DNA from: Hansfordia pulvinata
Taxonomy: Eukaryota > Ascomycota > Sordariomycetes > Xylariales
Length of the DNA stretch: 64,000 nt
Assembly (NCBI GenBank): GCA_006538405.1
Contig: BJKQ01000008.1
Coordinates: forward strand, 1,550,001-1,614,000
Reading direction: 5' to 3'
Shown: positions 43,923 to 57,046 of the stretch, piece by piece
How the letters are laid out: each line of letters opens with the position of its first letter
Position numbering within the stretch: the first letter of the stretch is position 1
Notes under the pieces: model-generated
Told to the model about the DNA's origin: nothing
What the model saw: only the letters and a program-made list of their open reading frames with translations
Database searches by the model: none
Position numbers and translations under genes: made by a program

Positions 43923-45758
43923 CAATTCCCGATGCCCCTTCGATCACGAAGGGTGCCTCGACTTTTGCATTCGGGATGTTCCGAACGCCAATTTTTTTCT
44001 TTTCTTTTCTTTTCTACTTCGCTCCTCTGCGGACATGCCGAATTCCAGTTCCTCATGTCCCAGAATGGATTTTTCTTGTCACATTTTTACAGAGTCCACA
44101 GCTGTCACATTCTCTGCAGGTAGGGGGTCGCATGTGACAAGTGACGACGCCCCTGGGTGCGTGGGCGCCCCTCACCCATCCATCCGCCTTGCTCGCGAGA
44201 TGCAGGAGAGGAAGGGCAGACAGAGTAGGTATATTGGCCAGCCACGTAGAGCCGCTCCGGCGGGCCTGCGAGCACGACCGACGGGGCCGGCGCGACGTAC
44301 TCGTGGGTTTCTCGAAGCGCAATCCGATACTGACCATACATAGATACACTGCGAGCAATCCCGCCCACCAGCCCCGGCCGCGCTTGTTCCGTGTTCACGT
44401 TCTCGGGGTTGAAGCAGACGGAAATTCACGTCACTTGAGTACTTGTTTGCGATTTAGACAGGTACGAGCAGAGGGCATGCATCACTGCCCGCGTGGCCAC
44501 ACTGCCGGCTCGCAGCAACGACCACGGCCGAACCACGGCCCCGAAACCCTTCTCTACCATCGCTCTCCGGTCTCTCGCAGCTCTGCCATTCGCCGCCGCC
44601 GACTCAATGAGGTCGGAACGGGCTGGCGGGCCAGCTGATACGAAGGACCTCGGCGGTCGAGTCGGGATCCCAGGCCCCCGGAACTTTACACGCCAGTGAA
44701 GATGTGGCGTGTCTTAAGAGTCTGCCGGTCAAAGAACGGGATGGGCGTTTTCTTTTCTTTTCTTTGCTCTCCGCTTAGCCCTGATTTGCCTGTTGGTCTC
44801 TTCCACCTCCCGGGCTCGTGGGAAAGGAGCTTTCTTTCCCCTCATCCTCATGGATAGATTGCTGCAACTGTATTGGAGACACTACAGAGTGAAGAAAAAA
44901 AAACCTCCCTCAAGACATCAGCGTGGCCGAGGGCCGCCCCATCTCTCACATCATGCCGTCCCGCTCAGCGACTGCACCGCACTCTGCCGTGCCGCGCTGT
45001 GCCGCACTCCGTGCCGGCGCGGTACGATGGCGGTGAGGAGAGAGAGAGAGAGAGGCGACCCAGGAACGCGGTCCTTGTAGCAAGGCCCCTTGGAAAGAGA
45101 GAGGGAGAAAAGGAGTCAGTATTGAATTGAGAATATGGGCAACTACCAATCCCCAAAGAGCGAAGACATGGACTGCCGCGCGATTCAACTGATGAAATGT
45201 GCGCACAAAGACTCTCGCTTGGTGGGGAAAACAGCTGGATCGCCGACCCCGCGCTACGATATGCAGAACAATGGTACGAATCAGGCATCACACGTACTTT
45301 TAGGACGCGGAAAATGAGTTTGGAGATTTCATTTCGATTGCTCGTCGCAGACGAGATCGCCGTTGTCTTTGTATTATTATCAATGCTTGGTTGTTTGATA
45401 TCTGGCATGGAGATTATCTGCAGGCGTCTGTCTGCAGGAAAAGGGTCGCAGAGGAACAGTCTCCCTGGTCGTGAAAGCTATGTACATACCAAAGAGGCAT
45501 AGGTGAATGGGGGAGGACAATAGAAAAAGAAAGCAAACCATATCACGACGCCAAGTTCCAATGCCCGCCTGCTTTTTCTATACTGCAAGGGAACAATGCG
45601 TCCCCTCCTGCCAGCGGGGAAAGCCTTGAACATTACACGCTCCAATTCGAAATCAGACTCACAAGCTCAACTGGAGCGCCACCACATAAGAACTGCACAC
45701 GCAACCGAAAGCTGCCACCTCTTGTTGGGAGGCCTTATCGCCTTCTTATTCCCTGCAC
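43923..45758. other. Gene-free intergenic DNA between the tRNA and chitin synthase genes
   Basis: No supported gene. The first ~100 nt hold T-rich tracts that probably terminate Pol III. Further right there are A-runs and a GAGA tract (near 45033-45052). From about 45120 to 45758 composition is more AT-rich, consistent with the chitin synthase 3' UTR. Frames of 165, 147 and 101 codons show no domains. Confidence 0.5.
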
Positions 45759-48700
45759 CTATGCATCAGAGTAATAATGGTGGTCGTCGTAGGGATGTTG
45801 AGCCAAAGGCGCGCCTTGGCCTGGAGACCAGACACCTCCCTGGAGGTTCTCCCTCGATGCCCAGAAATTGCTGGGATCCCTCACCCGACGTTCTCGCTCA
45901 AACTCGGCCCAGCGTTTCATGGTGATCTTGCTGCTGTCGAACTCGCCCTCGGTTTCGCCATGGCCACCTCCCTTCTTGGCATCGCCACTCGTCTTTCTCG
46001 TGTCGCCCCAAGAGAAGTCATCGAACTTCCAGAAGGCGTACGAAGGTAAAACAAAGTTCCAGATTGGGAGAGAGATGAGGTAAATGATCATCCAGAGTAC
46101 GTAGGACCACGAGTGCGCAGTCACAACAATGAGGATGGCTGGCAGACCCAAGATGAGTGCCAAAAGCACGAGCGGAATGATTTGGACCTCTGGCCCAACG
46201 GCAGAATCGATAACTGAAGGTCCACGTCAGAATGTAGGTAGCGAGGGTGGGGAGGCGACGGAGATACGTACCGACGTAGAAAGTGAAGGCAATAGCGGCA
46301 GGAAGAACAAGAGTACCGATCAGATCAATGAAGACAACAAACTGCATGCTGAAGCAAAAGGTGCCGCAGAGATCCTTGACCAGGACGAGCTCCATGAGGT
46401 TGTGAATGGTCGAGTTAATCCAGCGACGTCTCTGAGACAAAAGAACCATGAACTCGTCGGGAACAGTCGTTTTGCAGACGGCCTGTGGAACGAAGACCTG
46501 TTTTCTCTTAGGGAACGTTCTGAGCATGAGAGTGGATAGGTAACGGTCTTCTCCGAGGAGCAGCAAGTTCTTGTCGTGGAGCGTCTCGACCACGTTCTCG
46601 GAATAGTGCTCGACCACGTCGGGATTGGCGAGAATCGGGACCCAATAGTTCTGGGCGCCCTTGGGAGCCTTGATGCGGTACATGCAGAAACAACCGGGGA
46701 GGCAAGTGACACCACCGAAGCAAGACTCAAACGACTTGGCTTGGTGATGAGAGATGAAGTACTCGAAGACCTGGATGGCAGTGACCCAGCTATCTCGCTT
46801 GTTGGCGATCTTGGTCTCACCGCAGAGACCCATGATATCGGGGTCGCCGACAAGGGTGCATAGCATGTGCGTCAAACTGTCAGGGAAAACCTTGGTATCG
46901 GCGTCGACCATCAGGACGGCTTCGTAGTAGTCTGGCGAGATACCAGTGACCTTCCAGAGACCGTTGAACATTTCGTACTCGAGCTCCGTCATGCGCTCGT
47001 CGAACATGACCTTCTGCAAGAAAGACATGAGGATGATCTGGCTGTCACGCTTGCCACGGTTTCCAGGCTTGGACACCTGCGCCTCGGCTGGTGTACCGCA
47101 TTTGTTGACCAGCATCATCGGGACCCGCTGCTGCTTATCAGCGGGAATCATGGAGTTGGCGCCGTAGTCATAGAATCCAGAATAGATCTTGGCCATGTTG
47201 TGCCGCTTGGAGCCGCTGGCCACGGCGACATAAGAGTGCGGCTCAACCTCTTCGACAGGGATCGTGAGGTCTTTCATCATGCCAAGAACAATGTCGGGGG
47301 TGGTCATGGTCTCGCCAGCTCCCTTGATCAGACCATCGCAAATAACGAGAATGACCTTGTGGCTGTTGGGGTAGTCGGTCATGGCGATCGAGTCCAGCGT
47401 TGTCCGCAAGCCATGCTCGCCCTCCGAGTAAGCAGTGACCAAGCAAATACCGTGAATCAGAGGGAAACCAAAAGGCTGGTAGTCAGAAGGCGGCTGGGGA
47501 ACGACAGCGTCGTGAATGAAGCCCGCGGGGCCGTATCCGTCCATGGGGCTGGCGCCACTGCCGTAGGGGCTGGACTGGATCATGCTGGAGCGACTCTCGT
47601 TGCCGTTGCGGTACATGGACCCAGGGTGAAGCAATGGGCCAGTGGCTGCCTGACTTGACATGGTGGTGGGCTGCGTACGCTTGTTGACGGAAGTGTCGGT
47701 GGCATAGACGGTGGAGAACCGGGAGGTGGTGGGCAAGAAGGTGCTAGCACGCTTGCTGGTTCTATCAGACATGCCCACACTGCTGGAGGGGTCCCCAGGC
47801 AGACGAGGGGGCGCGCGGTAGATGTCCTCACTCCAATCCTCGATCTGGCGGTTGCGCTTCTTCTTGTCGGCCGTCTGCGACGTTTTGTTCGCAGCGTACT
47901 TGCGGCTGAGGAACCATTGGAAGAGGAGAGCCAGGCCGAATCTGGCCGCAACAATACCAAGAATCAGGATCAGAGACACGTAGAGCACGACCTTGGAGGC
48001 AATGCAGCCAACAGTGTCCGTGTCAACCGTTCCAACCTTGATCGTCTCTTCGAAGCACTGCGCAATTTGCTTATCGGCGCTGCCCTGGAAGGCGCGCGTA
48101 ATGTCACGACCGCGGATGGCCCTGTTTGCCGCGTTCTTCTTGTCCCGAAGATCCTTGAAGCGCTGCGGGATGGAGACTTGTTTGTCATCGAGCCAGTAAA
48201 GAAGGTCGAGGTCAAGGACGTTGCCGGAGTAGACGACGAGGTTGCGAGTGCTGTTTTTGATGTCGTCCCATGTGTAGAATACATCGGCAGTGCCCTTGAG
48301 TTCCAGGTAGAAGGTGTCGCGCGCGTTCCTGCTGGTGTGGCAAGCATAGCCTTCGTAGTAAGGACTCGAGTTGTTGGGCTTCGTCGAGCCGTCCTGGTCG
48401 AAGGCGTTGCAAGGGAAGTACCATGCCAACTCGTCGGGGTCGTTGTCGTCGTGCGGGATTGTTGAGCCATCGGCCAGAGTAATCAGACCCTTGCACTTTC
48501 CATTGACGTTTTGGAACATGAAACTGCCGTCTTTTCCGCCATAGGGCTCTGGGAGGTTGTACAGCACATTGGCGAATGTGCCGTCCGACTTGAGCGGGAT
48601 ACCATCAGCAGGAGGGTGACCGGATTTGGTCAGGTCGACTGCGGTACCATGGAAAATCATGTAACCCTCGCCGACCTCGCCCGCGTGAAGGCGGATGCTG

Positions 48701-49485
48701 GGCTGTGCGCATACAGTGACGGTGAAACCGAAGGTGAGGAAACCGACAAAGGCCATGATGTACAGAATGATACTGATCAGACCCATCTTCTCTCTCCACG
48801 CACGCCGCTGCATCTTGGATTTGAAGCCACAGCAGCTGAGAATAAAGTCGGGACACCAGAAAGTGACGATGGCACAGTAAACGTTCCATACGCTCGGAGG
48901 GCGGATGTTCTCCTGAGGCTTCTGCTTAGACTTCTTGCCGTGGCCCTTGGAGATCTTCCCGCCGCTGGACTTGCGTCTCTTTGTGGTGACCTTTGGCTGC
49001 TTGGCGGCCTTCTCCGACTCTTCGCTGCGGTGCCTGCGGGGAGGAGAAGAATCAGAAGCGCCGTCGTTGGTCCTGGACCCAGAGATGTCCGTGGTGCCCT
49101 CATCCTCATAGACAGGGTCGTTGCCGGTGGCTGACGGCATAGTAGCCATCCTAGCGGCATGCTTGCGGTAGTGATAGTTGGGATGGTCTTTGTCGATGCG
49201 GTTCCTCTCTGGGCGGATCAGACTCCTCTTGCGTGTAATGTTGCCGGCGCCATCGCGCTCGTGGGTGGGAGACAGAGGCGAAAGCGGTGCTCGGTCTGTA
49301 TGGCCATGATTAGATCCCCGGATGGTGTCAGCGAAGGAGGTTGCTGAGGGCGCACGTTGATGAGACGGGGAGTAGGCGTGGCCCGTTTCGACGTCGACCG
49401 GTCGGTTGCGCCGCGATGGTGAATTGCGGTACGACGTGCGCTGCTCGTACGATGCCCGCGCCCCAGGTCTTTCTGGGAGCGACAT
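45759..49485 (-). CDS. chs-4: Class IV chitin synthase
   Basis: Two exons on the minus strand, 49485-46272 and 46213-45759, giving 1222 aa. The 58-nt intron has a GTACGT donor and a CAG acceptor; splicing joins ...TFYV to VIDSAVGPE. The ATG at 49485 (MSLPERPGA) is preferred over an upstream in-frame Met at 49581. The enzyme polymerises UDP-GlcNAc into chitin at the plasma membrane. Order: a basic, Ser-rich disordered N-terminus (to about 210); two TM segments ([30 protein letters not shown]); a cytochrome-b5-like region ([14 protein letters not shown] is near its end); a further TM ([12 protein letters not shown]); the glycosyltransferase domain with EDRYLS (from Glu979) and the catalytic QRRRW (1018-1022); then C-terminal TMs and [14 protein letters not shown]. 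Length and b5-like part indicate class IV, the yeast Chs3 type, which needs an Skt5/Chs4 activator. A candidate activator is encoded at 61.6 kb. Confidence 0.95.
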
Positions 49486-51264
49486 GATCTGCGAGAAGGG
49501 GAGAGAACGCGTCAGTTGGGAGCGAGGGTTTGGATGGAGCGAGTCAGATGGGATGTGACGGTTGCCGCCGGCGCGTGGCAAACACGGATACGGGCGTCAG
49601 AATCGAGGTTTGGGGGTACACGAACGGGAAGGTCTTCTCGCAGGCCGCCGCAGCCCGAACAAACGCGTTGGCGGGACCAGACGCAAAGAGCGACGATGAG
49701 AAAGAATTGACAGAAAACCTGGTGAAAACGATGGCGGCCAGGAAAGCACAGGAACCGCGCGCACTACACGCCGAACGAAAGGTGAGGCACCGAGGAAGGG
49801 TGAGGGAGAGAGCACGCGGTAGCGAGTGCCTCGGAGCCAAGCAGAGATGGAGGCGTGGATGGGTGGGTTGGTACACAAAGTGGCTAGAGCCAGCCAGGCA
49901 GGATAAGGCAGGGTAATGTAATGAAGCACGGTAATTAGGAGGAATGAGGAATAGGCGGACGGTATTGGAAGTACGCACCACGGGCTGCAGCTAGTAGCGG
50001 TTTGTTGTTTTGGAGCGCAACGAGGGCGGTTTAGTGGCAGTGGGAGTAGTGGCTCGTCTCGTAGCTGGTCGCCCGGGGCAGGACGAGATGGACTCGGGCT
50101 CGGGGGGGCTCTCTGGCGCCAGCGGTCGTCGTCGACTGTGAGATTGGCCCCAGACACAGTTCAGCTGCACTGCCGGGGGGATCCCTGCTGGTTTCTGCTT
50201 GATTTCGATTATGGATGGAGCGGCGCCTCCACCGGCGTTGGGCGTCTTGGCTTGTTGGCCGTGCAGCTACTCGGTCGCTCACTGTCCGTCGCTGCGGCCG
50301 GCGCTCCTTGCGTGGGTTTGATTACTGTCTCTGCCAGGCACGGACTTGCAGCAGCGGACGGCGGTTGCTTGAGGACGGCTTGCGGGTTGCACGACCTCTG
50401 GTCTCGACGAGGTACCCGCAGGTTCAAGTGCACCGGGCCCCCCAATACCGGGAGGCGGATTGGCGATGGTGGGTGCGCTGCTGACCTGTCACTGCGGACT
50501 GACAGGCGGGAGAATGACCAGGGCCGTGAGTGAATGAATGTTGCTGTACGAATGTTCCCGTGCCTCCCCCAGAGAAGGATGCAGGTAAGTGAGGCCAGTC
50601 CTGCACTGGAACAGACAGTGCCCGAATGCAGCAAAGGCTGGCCAGACAAAGGAAGACAGGCGGTTGAACGGATCAGGTGGTCGCGGCCAACATGAGCGGA
50701 AGCAACTGCAGAGACAGAAAGCCGAGGGATGAACTTGTGAACCGCAGAGCAACCGAAGTCAAGATCGACCGAGCAGCTCTGGAGCAGTCGGCGAGGCCCC
50801 GGGGTCGATAACGAGACCTAACTTGGCAGGCAGACGTCGACGACGCGACGGGGGTGGCAGGCGGATGCAGAAGAGGCCTGCCGTGCCGTATCTGGAACAG
50901 TCCGTACGTGTATGCCGATGAGCGAGTGAGCGAACTGGATGCAGCAAAGAATAGAAATACGAGGCGGCGACCAACGTGATGGTGGTGATGGTGGGGGGCG
51001 CGGTGCGCGGTGGCGGCAGGCCGCACGACTGGGCTGGGCTGGGCTGGGCCAGGCGTACCAGGGCGTTCCCACGGGGGTGCAGACGGGTCAGGTTACTGCC
51101 CACCTGCAGGTTGTAGGTACAGCAGAGGTATGTTAGGTAGGTAGGTACGAGTACTCCAGGTAACCAAGGTGCTCGTACTCGGTATGGATGGATGCCAGGC
51201 TGTGTGTGTGTGTCAATCGAGGGGGCAGGTGTGTGTGGGTACCTTACGGTAGGTACTCGTACTC

Positions 51265-51293
51265 GTGGTGGTGGTGGTGGTGGTGGTGGTGGT
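51265..51293. repeat. (GTG)n microsatellite
   Basis: About nine GTG triplets directly after two overlapping TACTCGTA words. Confidence 0.85.
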
Positions 51294-51716
51294 TGCCGTG
51301 GGTGTATGATCTGCAGGATCAGGAGCAGTACGAGAATTCGTACTGTACTCCGTATCGTATCGCTTTCTGCTTGGGATCGCGACGGAACGGGCCAGTTCCA
51401 ACAGCCGTCAAATACTGGAGGTTTGAAACTGCACTGCAAGGTTCCATGCGCCGTTGGCTGCTCCGTCCGCCGGCGGCAATCTGCACTGTATCGCGCGAGA
51501 GGCGCCGTCGCAGTATATTAGTGTAGGAGGCACTTTACAGGCCGTTGCACGTCGCAGAGTGCCGTCTCGAAGGGCAACGCCCAAGAACGAGACACACTAG
51601 TCGGTGGCGGTAGGGCCACAGCAGAGCAGTCTTTCTTCTGTACTCCGTAGACTCTCACACACTCTGTGGGGATCTGCGGGCGCCCGGCGATGAGAGGGAA
51701 AAAACGAATGGATCGA

Positions 51717-51750
51717 TAGATGGATGGATGGGTGGATGGATGGATGGATG
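51717..51750. repeat. (GGAT)n microsatellite
   Basis: Tandem GGAT with one GGGT interruption, in non-coding DNA. Confidence 0.8.
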
Positions 51751-54700
51751 CGCAGGGCAAGCGTCGGTTCTGCGTGTCTCTTCGCAGCATGCAAAACGAG
51801 CGATGAAGAAAGCAGACTACACGAGACGGCAGAAAGCAGAATCAATCAGGAAGAATGAATGGACGAACAACAAGCAACAAGGCATGGCGGCAGAACGGCG
51901 GCAGCTCGGTGGCCTGGCTTGTTTCTTTCAAGCGGACACGAAGAAGCAATAATACGACATGGCCGACCACCTCCAGCCCCAAGCTGCGAGATACAGGCCG
52001 GAATGCTGTGAGTGGATGCCGCAACTCCGTCGACAGGCTGGCTGGCACGACTGGGCTGGGCTGCCTGTCGCCTGCTCGTCGGCGGGGCGGAATGCAGCCC
52101 CGTCTGAACCACCGCAAGGAATTGTTTCTCTTTTGCCTTCGGCCCTCCGTGAATCCTCGACAGGCGGACAGACATGCACGATCTCTTGCGGGTACGAGTA
52201 GTCGTACCTGACCTACCTTCCCGTCTCGCCCGGGGTCCGATCTCCCGATTCTTCTCGTCATCTGCCAGCTGGACCCGTGTCTGCGAGTGCTTTGTCTGTC
52301 TGTCTGTCTGGGTGCTACGAATATATCCCATCGTGGTGGATGCTCGCTTGTCGTACCACCTCAACCCTTCTGAGCCTGCCAAGATCTCTCTCCCTTCTGG
52401 CTCCTTGCCCGTCTCGAGGTGCGATATGGACAGCGCCAGCACGGTGGCGAGGAACAAACGCTGGCCATGTGAGCTCTGCTGCTGTTGCTGGTGACGACGA
52501 AGCAGCATCTGGGACACACCCGAAACCCTGAACCCAGCCCCGATCACGGGTTTCCCCTCGAGGCCCGGACCCTGTCGTGCCTGTGCAGTGTACTTGGACT
52601 ACAAGTATGGAGTATGAGTACGTGTGCGAGTGAGCGGCCGTGCTCGGTTCGACAGCCCCGTTGTTCGCTTGTGGCAGCATCGTGGGTTTGCGGGCGGTCA
52701 GGCAGCCTCACCTCACGCGGCACTCCCATCGCTGGATCCATTGCGGGCGCGACGCTTGTCTGAACCGAAACGCCATCAGCAGAATGATGAAGCCTGCCCC
52801 TGGCGCTGAGCAAGTTGATAGGTAGATGTACAGTGCGCCAAATGCTCACAAACGGATGAGTGGCTGATCTGGCTTTCGCGAGTTTCCGTACCTGATGCGG
52901 GCACCGTATTGCCATTTTTGTGCCGTGGATTACGGAGCACTCGTAGATGAGTACGGAGACTCGTACGGACGGTAACGGCATGCGCGAGCACGGATCCCTT
53001 GTCGCGCGATCGACCGTTCTGGCCTTAGGGGGGAGAAACCCAGATCCGTCTGCGTTGGCCCGCCGACGGGTGTCTGTTTAGGCGCCTCGGACGGCGGCCC
53101 CCGCCGAGACGACGAGGGCATCGCATCGCCGCGCGGGAAGAGCAGGAGACGGACTCCATTGGACAGAATCCCCGAGTCCCTGGCAAGGAGAAAAGAAAAA
53201 GTCGGCCAGCAATCCCCCTCTCCGCACCCTGGATCTTTCTGCGCCAGACAAGGGCCTTCTCAGCCCGAAACCCAAAAAAATCTCGATCAGACTGGTCGGG
53301 TCCCACTTTGCGATCGAAGCTTCTTCTCTTATGATTCCTCGGGCTATCTTGTCAAGACTGGCGGGAAGAACCTTGATGCTGGGCCAGTATCAAAAACGAG
53401 ATCTGAGCACGCGGTGACGTCGGAGGGGGGGCACAGAGGGGCGGGAGGTGAAGGTGGTTCCCTAGCAACGCAGCCGTCTGACAGGAGTGGGATACGATAT
53501 CGAGGCCATCCACCCAGCCTCGTCGTCGCGCCCCCACCCCACCATTCGTCAGCCACCCAATGCTCGTCGTGACTGGCTCGCAGCGCTCGGGCGAGGCGGG
53601 CGCTGGGCCGAGAGGGGCAGGTGGTGGCTCTTTCTGCCTGGCCGTGCGCCCGCCGGCATTCCAAGCACCAACACAATGGCATCATCGGTGCTGGGCGACG
53701 GTTGAGACAGGAGAGCCACGGCATGCAGCAGGCACATTCCTGTCGGGGGCGCGAAGTCGCGCCGGTCCCGAATACCAGGCCAACCATGTTCGTGCCGGCG
53801 CCCGGTCCCGGTCGAGGGACGCAAGTGGGCGTAGGCGTGGCCACCTGAAGTCGCTCAAGAGTTCGGCCTGCCCCTTTCCACCACCATCATCACCATCATT
53901 ATCATCATCATCATCATCACCACTAGAGGCCTTCAAATTTTCGCCAGATGCTCCGCTTCGCAGGATATCGCGTTATGTATTTCACGAGTCGTAGATTGAT
54001 GTACGGGGCGTAGGGTTCTGCAGACTGCCGGTTCTCCAGCCTCGCCAGCCGCAATCCACTACCTACCAACACCATGATGCTGTCTGAGTCCACTTCTTCA
54101 GCACCGGCGAGCCTCGTCGCCGCCGCGGAGAGGAATCTAGTGACCTAGCCTCTGCTCCACGGGCTCGTCCTTGGTCTCACAAAACATGACTCCTCGTGGG
54201 ACCAAGACAGTGAGCCAGCGACCGGGTCTCGACAGACCAGACCACCAAGGATGGGGCTTGTATGGGTCCGTCGTCATATCATTGTTTCCCTGCCCGCGGG
54301 CGGGCGGGTCTGACTACCGGAGCCTCTGCAAGATGCTCCGCGGCTCTGTCTGTCCGACCTGACAGCCTCGTGAGACGGTTTCGTTGTACGACACGAGGCG
54401 GCACAGGCATTTACGGAGTATGGGATGAGCAAAGTTCCGAGAGGGGGGTTTACCATGGGGACGTGGCTACTCGTATAGTGCGATGTTCCCTGCTGAGTCC
54501 CCTGGGCGTCGCATTCAATTCCATCCAACGGCGACGCCCACTCATTTGATGAGCGGGCGATATTTGGATCTGCACTGGCGCAATTCAGGGTTCTACTCGT
54601 ACTTGCTTGTATCTCTTTCTCTTTTTCTTCTCACGGACTCCCACAAATCATGGTGTGCAACTCTGATGCTTTTCTGATTTTCTCACGTGTATCCGTACGA

Positions 54701-56658
54701 ATACACCTGTATGTGCAGTGCCTCTTATTACGCGTCCGGTCGCACCGGAGGGCGCGGGTGCCAGAGACGGACCGAGCCTTGCCGCTGCACACATTAGGTA
54801 TCTTACGTGAGTCTGCACAAAAACTCGTGTGGTGATGAAATTCGTTGCAGCGCTGGTGTCTTGTCACTTTGTTGCCATGTCTTCCAGCCTTGGCCATAGT
54901 AATGAGTTCTGCGGCGATCATGGTTGTGTTTTTCTTCTTCTCTTCTTCTCTTGCCCTGCTGAATCGTACTGTTCTGGTGCTATCAATCCCGCGTGTTCCC
55001 TCGGGCAGTCACCTGAACGCACCTCGATTTCGAGCAGGGAGCAAATGGCCGGTACCAAGGGAAAAGAGGGTGCGAAACCCCGCCCAAAAAGAGTCGAGAA
55101 GCGAAGAGGGCCGGTCCAGATCCCGGGCAGAGGAGGAGGCGGCGGCTCCGGCGCCTGTGTGAGTACCCCGCCGCTGCGGCGGCCGGACTTGCTTGAGCAC
55201 GAGGCTCTCGGTCAGACTCGGTCGAAGAGAATGATGTGAACAGCCCACCCCTCCATGTCCACCGGACGGCACAACACGAGCTGTACTGCAGGCTAAGGCG
55301 GCCCTGGAGGCCATTCAGCTCGTGTCTGGCGCCGCTAGGTGGCCGGCCGGCAGGACACGCAGGGCTCTCGTCCGCATCCGCGTTGGAGAGCGGCGCGTAA
55401 AGTGGGCAAACGAGCTGCGGCAGTCACGTGGTGCCCTCATCCCGGGTATCGTTCTAGGCTGGCCGGCGTTCGCGTTGTCGGGTATGAGCACGGAATACTC
55501 GTAGCGGTTTTTGCCCTGCAAGCGAACAGTGGAATCTAGGTACGAGTACCTAAAGTAGAGTGGGTGATGTGGGCTGCGCAGGTACGGCAGGGTCTTTCTG
55601 AGGGGCACACGAGTACGAGTAAAGTACGTTAATGCACGTCTACATTGGGTCGGGCTTACCGTACCTAGTACATAGGTAGTGTAGAATCCACGTTGGGAGC
55701 ACTAGTAAGGTACTCGTATGTATCTACTCGCAGCCGTAGTGACTCTGAGCTGGAAAGTGCTTCAGTTCTACAGGGCATGCCCCGCGCCTTCTACTCCTTT
55801 TTAAAGTCCAGTTATGTAGGTGCGAGGACTCGAAGCCGACTGAACTGCAACTTGAGGTCCTCAAAGCCCGCCACGCCCGTCCAGGGGACAAGGTAGCATG
55901 CCCGAAACCCCAGCCTGTGAAATACGAGTAACAAGCAGCTCCAATACTCGTACGTGGGCGGTGGGATGCTGCGGGAGGATCACGGCTGCTACCCTTGTGG
56001 AAATGCTGGGATCGCGCCGGCTGGGCCCAATTTCCCCTCGTCCGCGCCAGTCCCTCACGGATCTGGGTGAGGAGAAAGAAGACGGAGTGGTTCGCGCCAG
56101 CACGTACGTACATGGCGTTCCGACAGCTTCACATGACAGTGTCCCTCATATGAAGGCGGTGGCGAGCATACTCGTAGTGACTGGGCCAGACATCACATCA
56201 ACTGACGGGCAAGGCTGTGCCTGTGCCCAGGAGGCGGCACTCGTAGACGCGGCAGGGGATCCTTTGTCTCCGTCAGACGCGGCGTCGATAGTCTCGAGAC
56301 ATTGGGCCGTGTCAGCTCTCTCCGGCGGGCGCACGAAGCGATGATGCTTGATTGACAAGCCAAGCCTGCCCCCGTTTCTGGTTGGCACTCCGTAGTGGTA
56401 CGAGTACGCGTAACTAGTAGCTGATACTCGTATTGGATGCTCTTGGGACATCGCGCATCAATTGGGTCAATCTGTGCGGCCATCTGCGAGACTGGCGGGC
56501 CTTGCACAACGGTGAAAACTCCGACGGTTCCTTGGCAACGTATTCTCCGAGTTAATAATAGCTCGCAGTCGTGGCGCCCCCCCGCGGCGCCTTTTGGCGG
56601 AGCGGTGATTTCAGCGCCAAAGGTTTCGCTTGTCCAGGCCGACAGAGTGACAGTCTGG

Positions 56659-56682
56659 AGGGACGCCAGCGCTGGCGTCCCT
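56659..56682. repeat. 24-nt perfect palindrome
   Basis: The half-site AGGGACGCCAGC is followed directly by its exact reverse complement. Just upstream, 56590-56599 (CCTTTTGGCG) and 56615-56623 (CGCCAAAGG) form a second, smaller inverted repeat with a 15-nt loop. Neither sits in a gene. Confidence 0.9.
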
Positions 56683-57027
56683 TGAGCTATTGGTAAGTGA
56701 GGTACATGTGCCTAGGTAGGCGTCGAGGAAATACCTCATGTACATCGACCTGACAGCATTGGAATTTATATCGTACCCAAATCAGCATTGGCGGCCGAGT
56801 AAACCGACTGAAAAAGGAACCAACCGCCAGCATTGTGTGGGCGCGAGGTGAGAGCCAGCCTGGCCGGATTGGGATCCATCCAGGATACCGCATCGTGCGT
56901 GCGGACGACTACGTTCTACGAGTAAGCTGGGGTCCATTGGATCGGATCCATCCATGGCATGAGCACTGATGGTGGGCGATGGGCCGCCCATGTTGCAGGC
57001 GGACGGAGGTCTGGAGGCAACGACCTG

Positions 57028-57046
57028 CATGTACCGTAGGTACATG
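57028..57046. repeat. 19-nt palindrome with GTA centre
   Basis: CATGTACC, then GTA, then GGTACATG: 8-bp arms around a 3-nt centre, in non-coding DNA. Confidence 0.85.

Larger units (their letters stand above)
49486..55400. other. Gene-free intergenic DNA, first half of a 12-kb gap
   Basis: Starts with the chitin synthase promoter/leader. No ORF beyond has a domain; the largest (233 aa at 51846-52547 minus, 226 aa at 50759-51439 minus) are repeat- and composition-driven. Contents: a (GTG)n at 51265-51293, a GGAT repeat at 51717-51750, an ATC tract near 53884-53922, ACTCGTA/TACGAGT words near 51147, 51253, 52193, 52936, 52961, 54470 and 54593, and TACGGAGTA/TACTCCGTA words near 51345, 51641 and 54412. 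Confidence 0.5.

Noticed and set aside
46867..47658. 263-codon antisense frame over the chitin synthase
   Set aside because: Mirror of a strongly conserved catalytic domain, with no independent features.
56548..56570. AT-looped hairpin (CGAG...CTCG) resembling a rolling-circle replication origin
   Set aside because: The loop does not match a known nonanucleotide and there is no Rep-like gene nearby.
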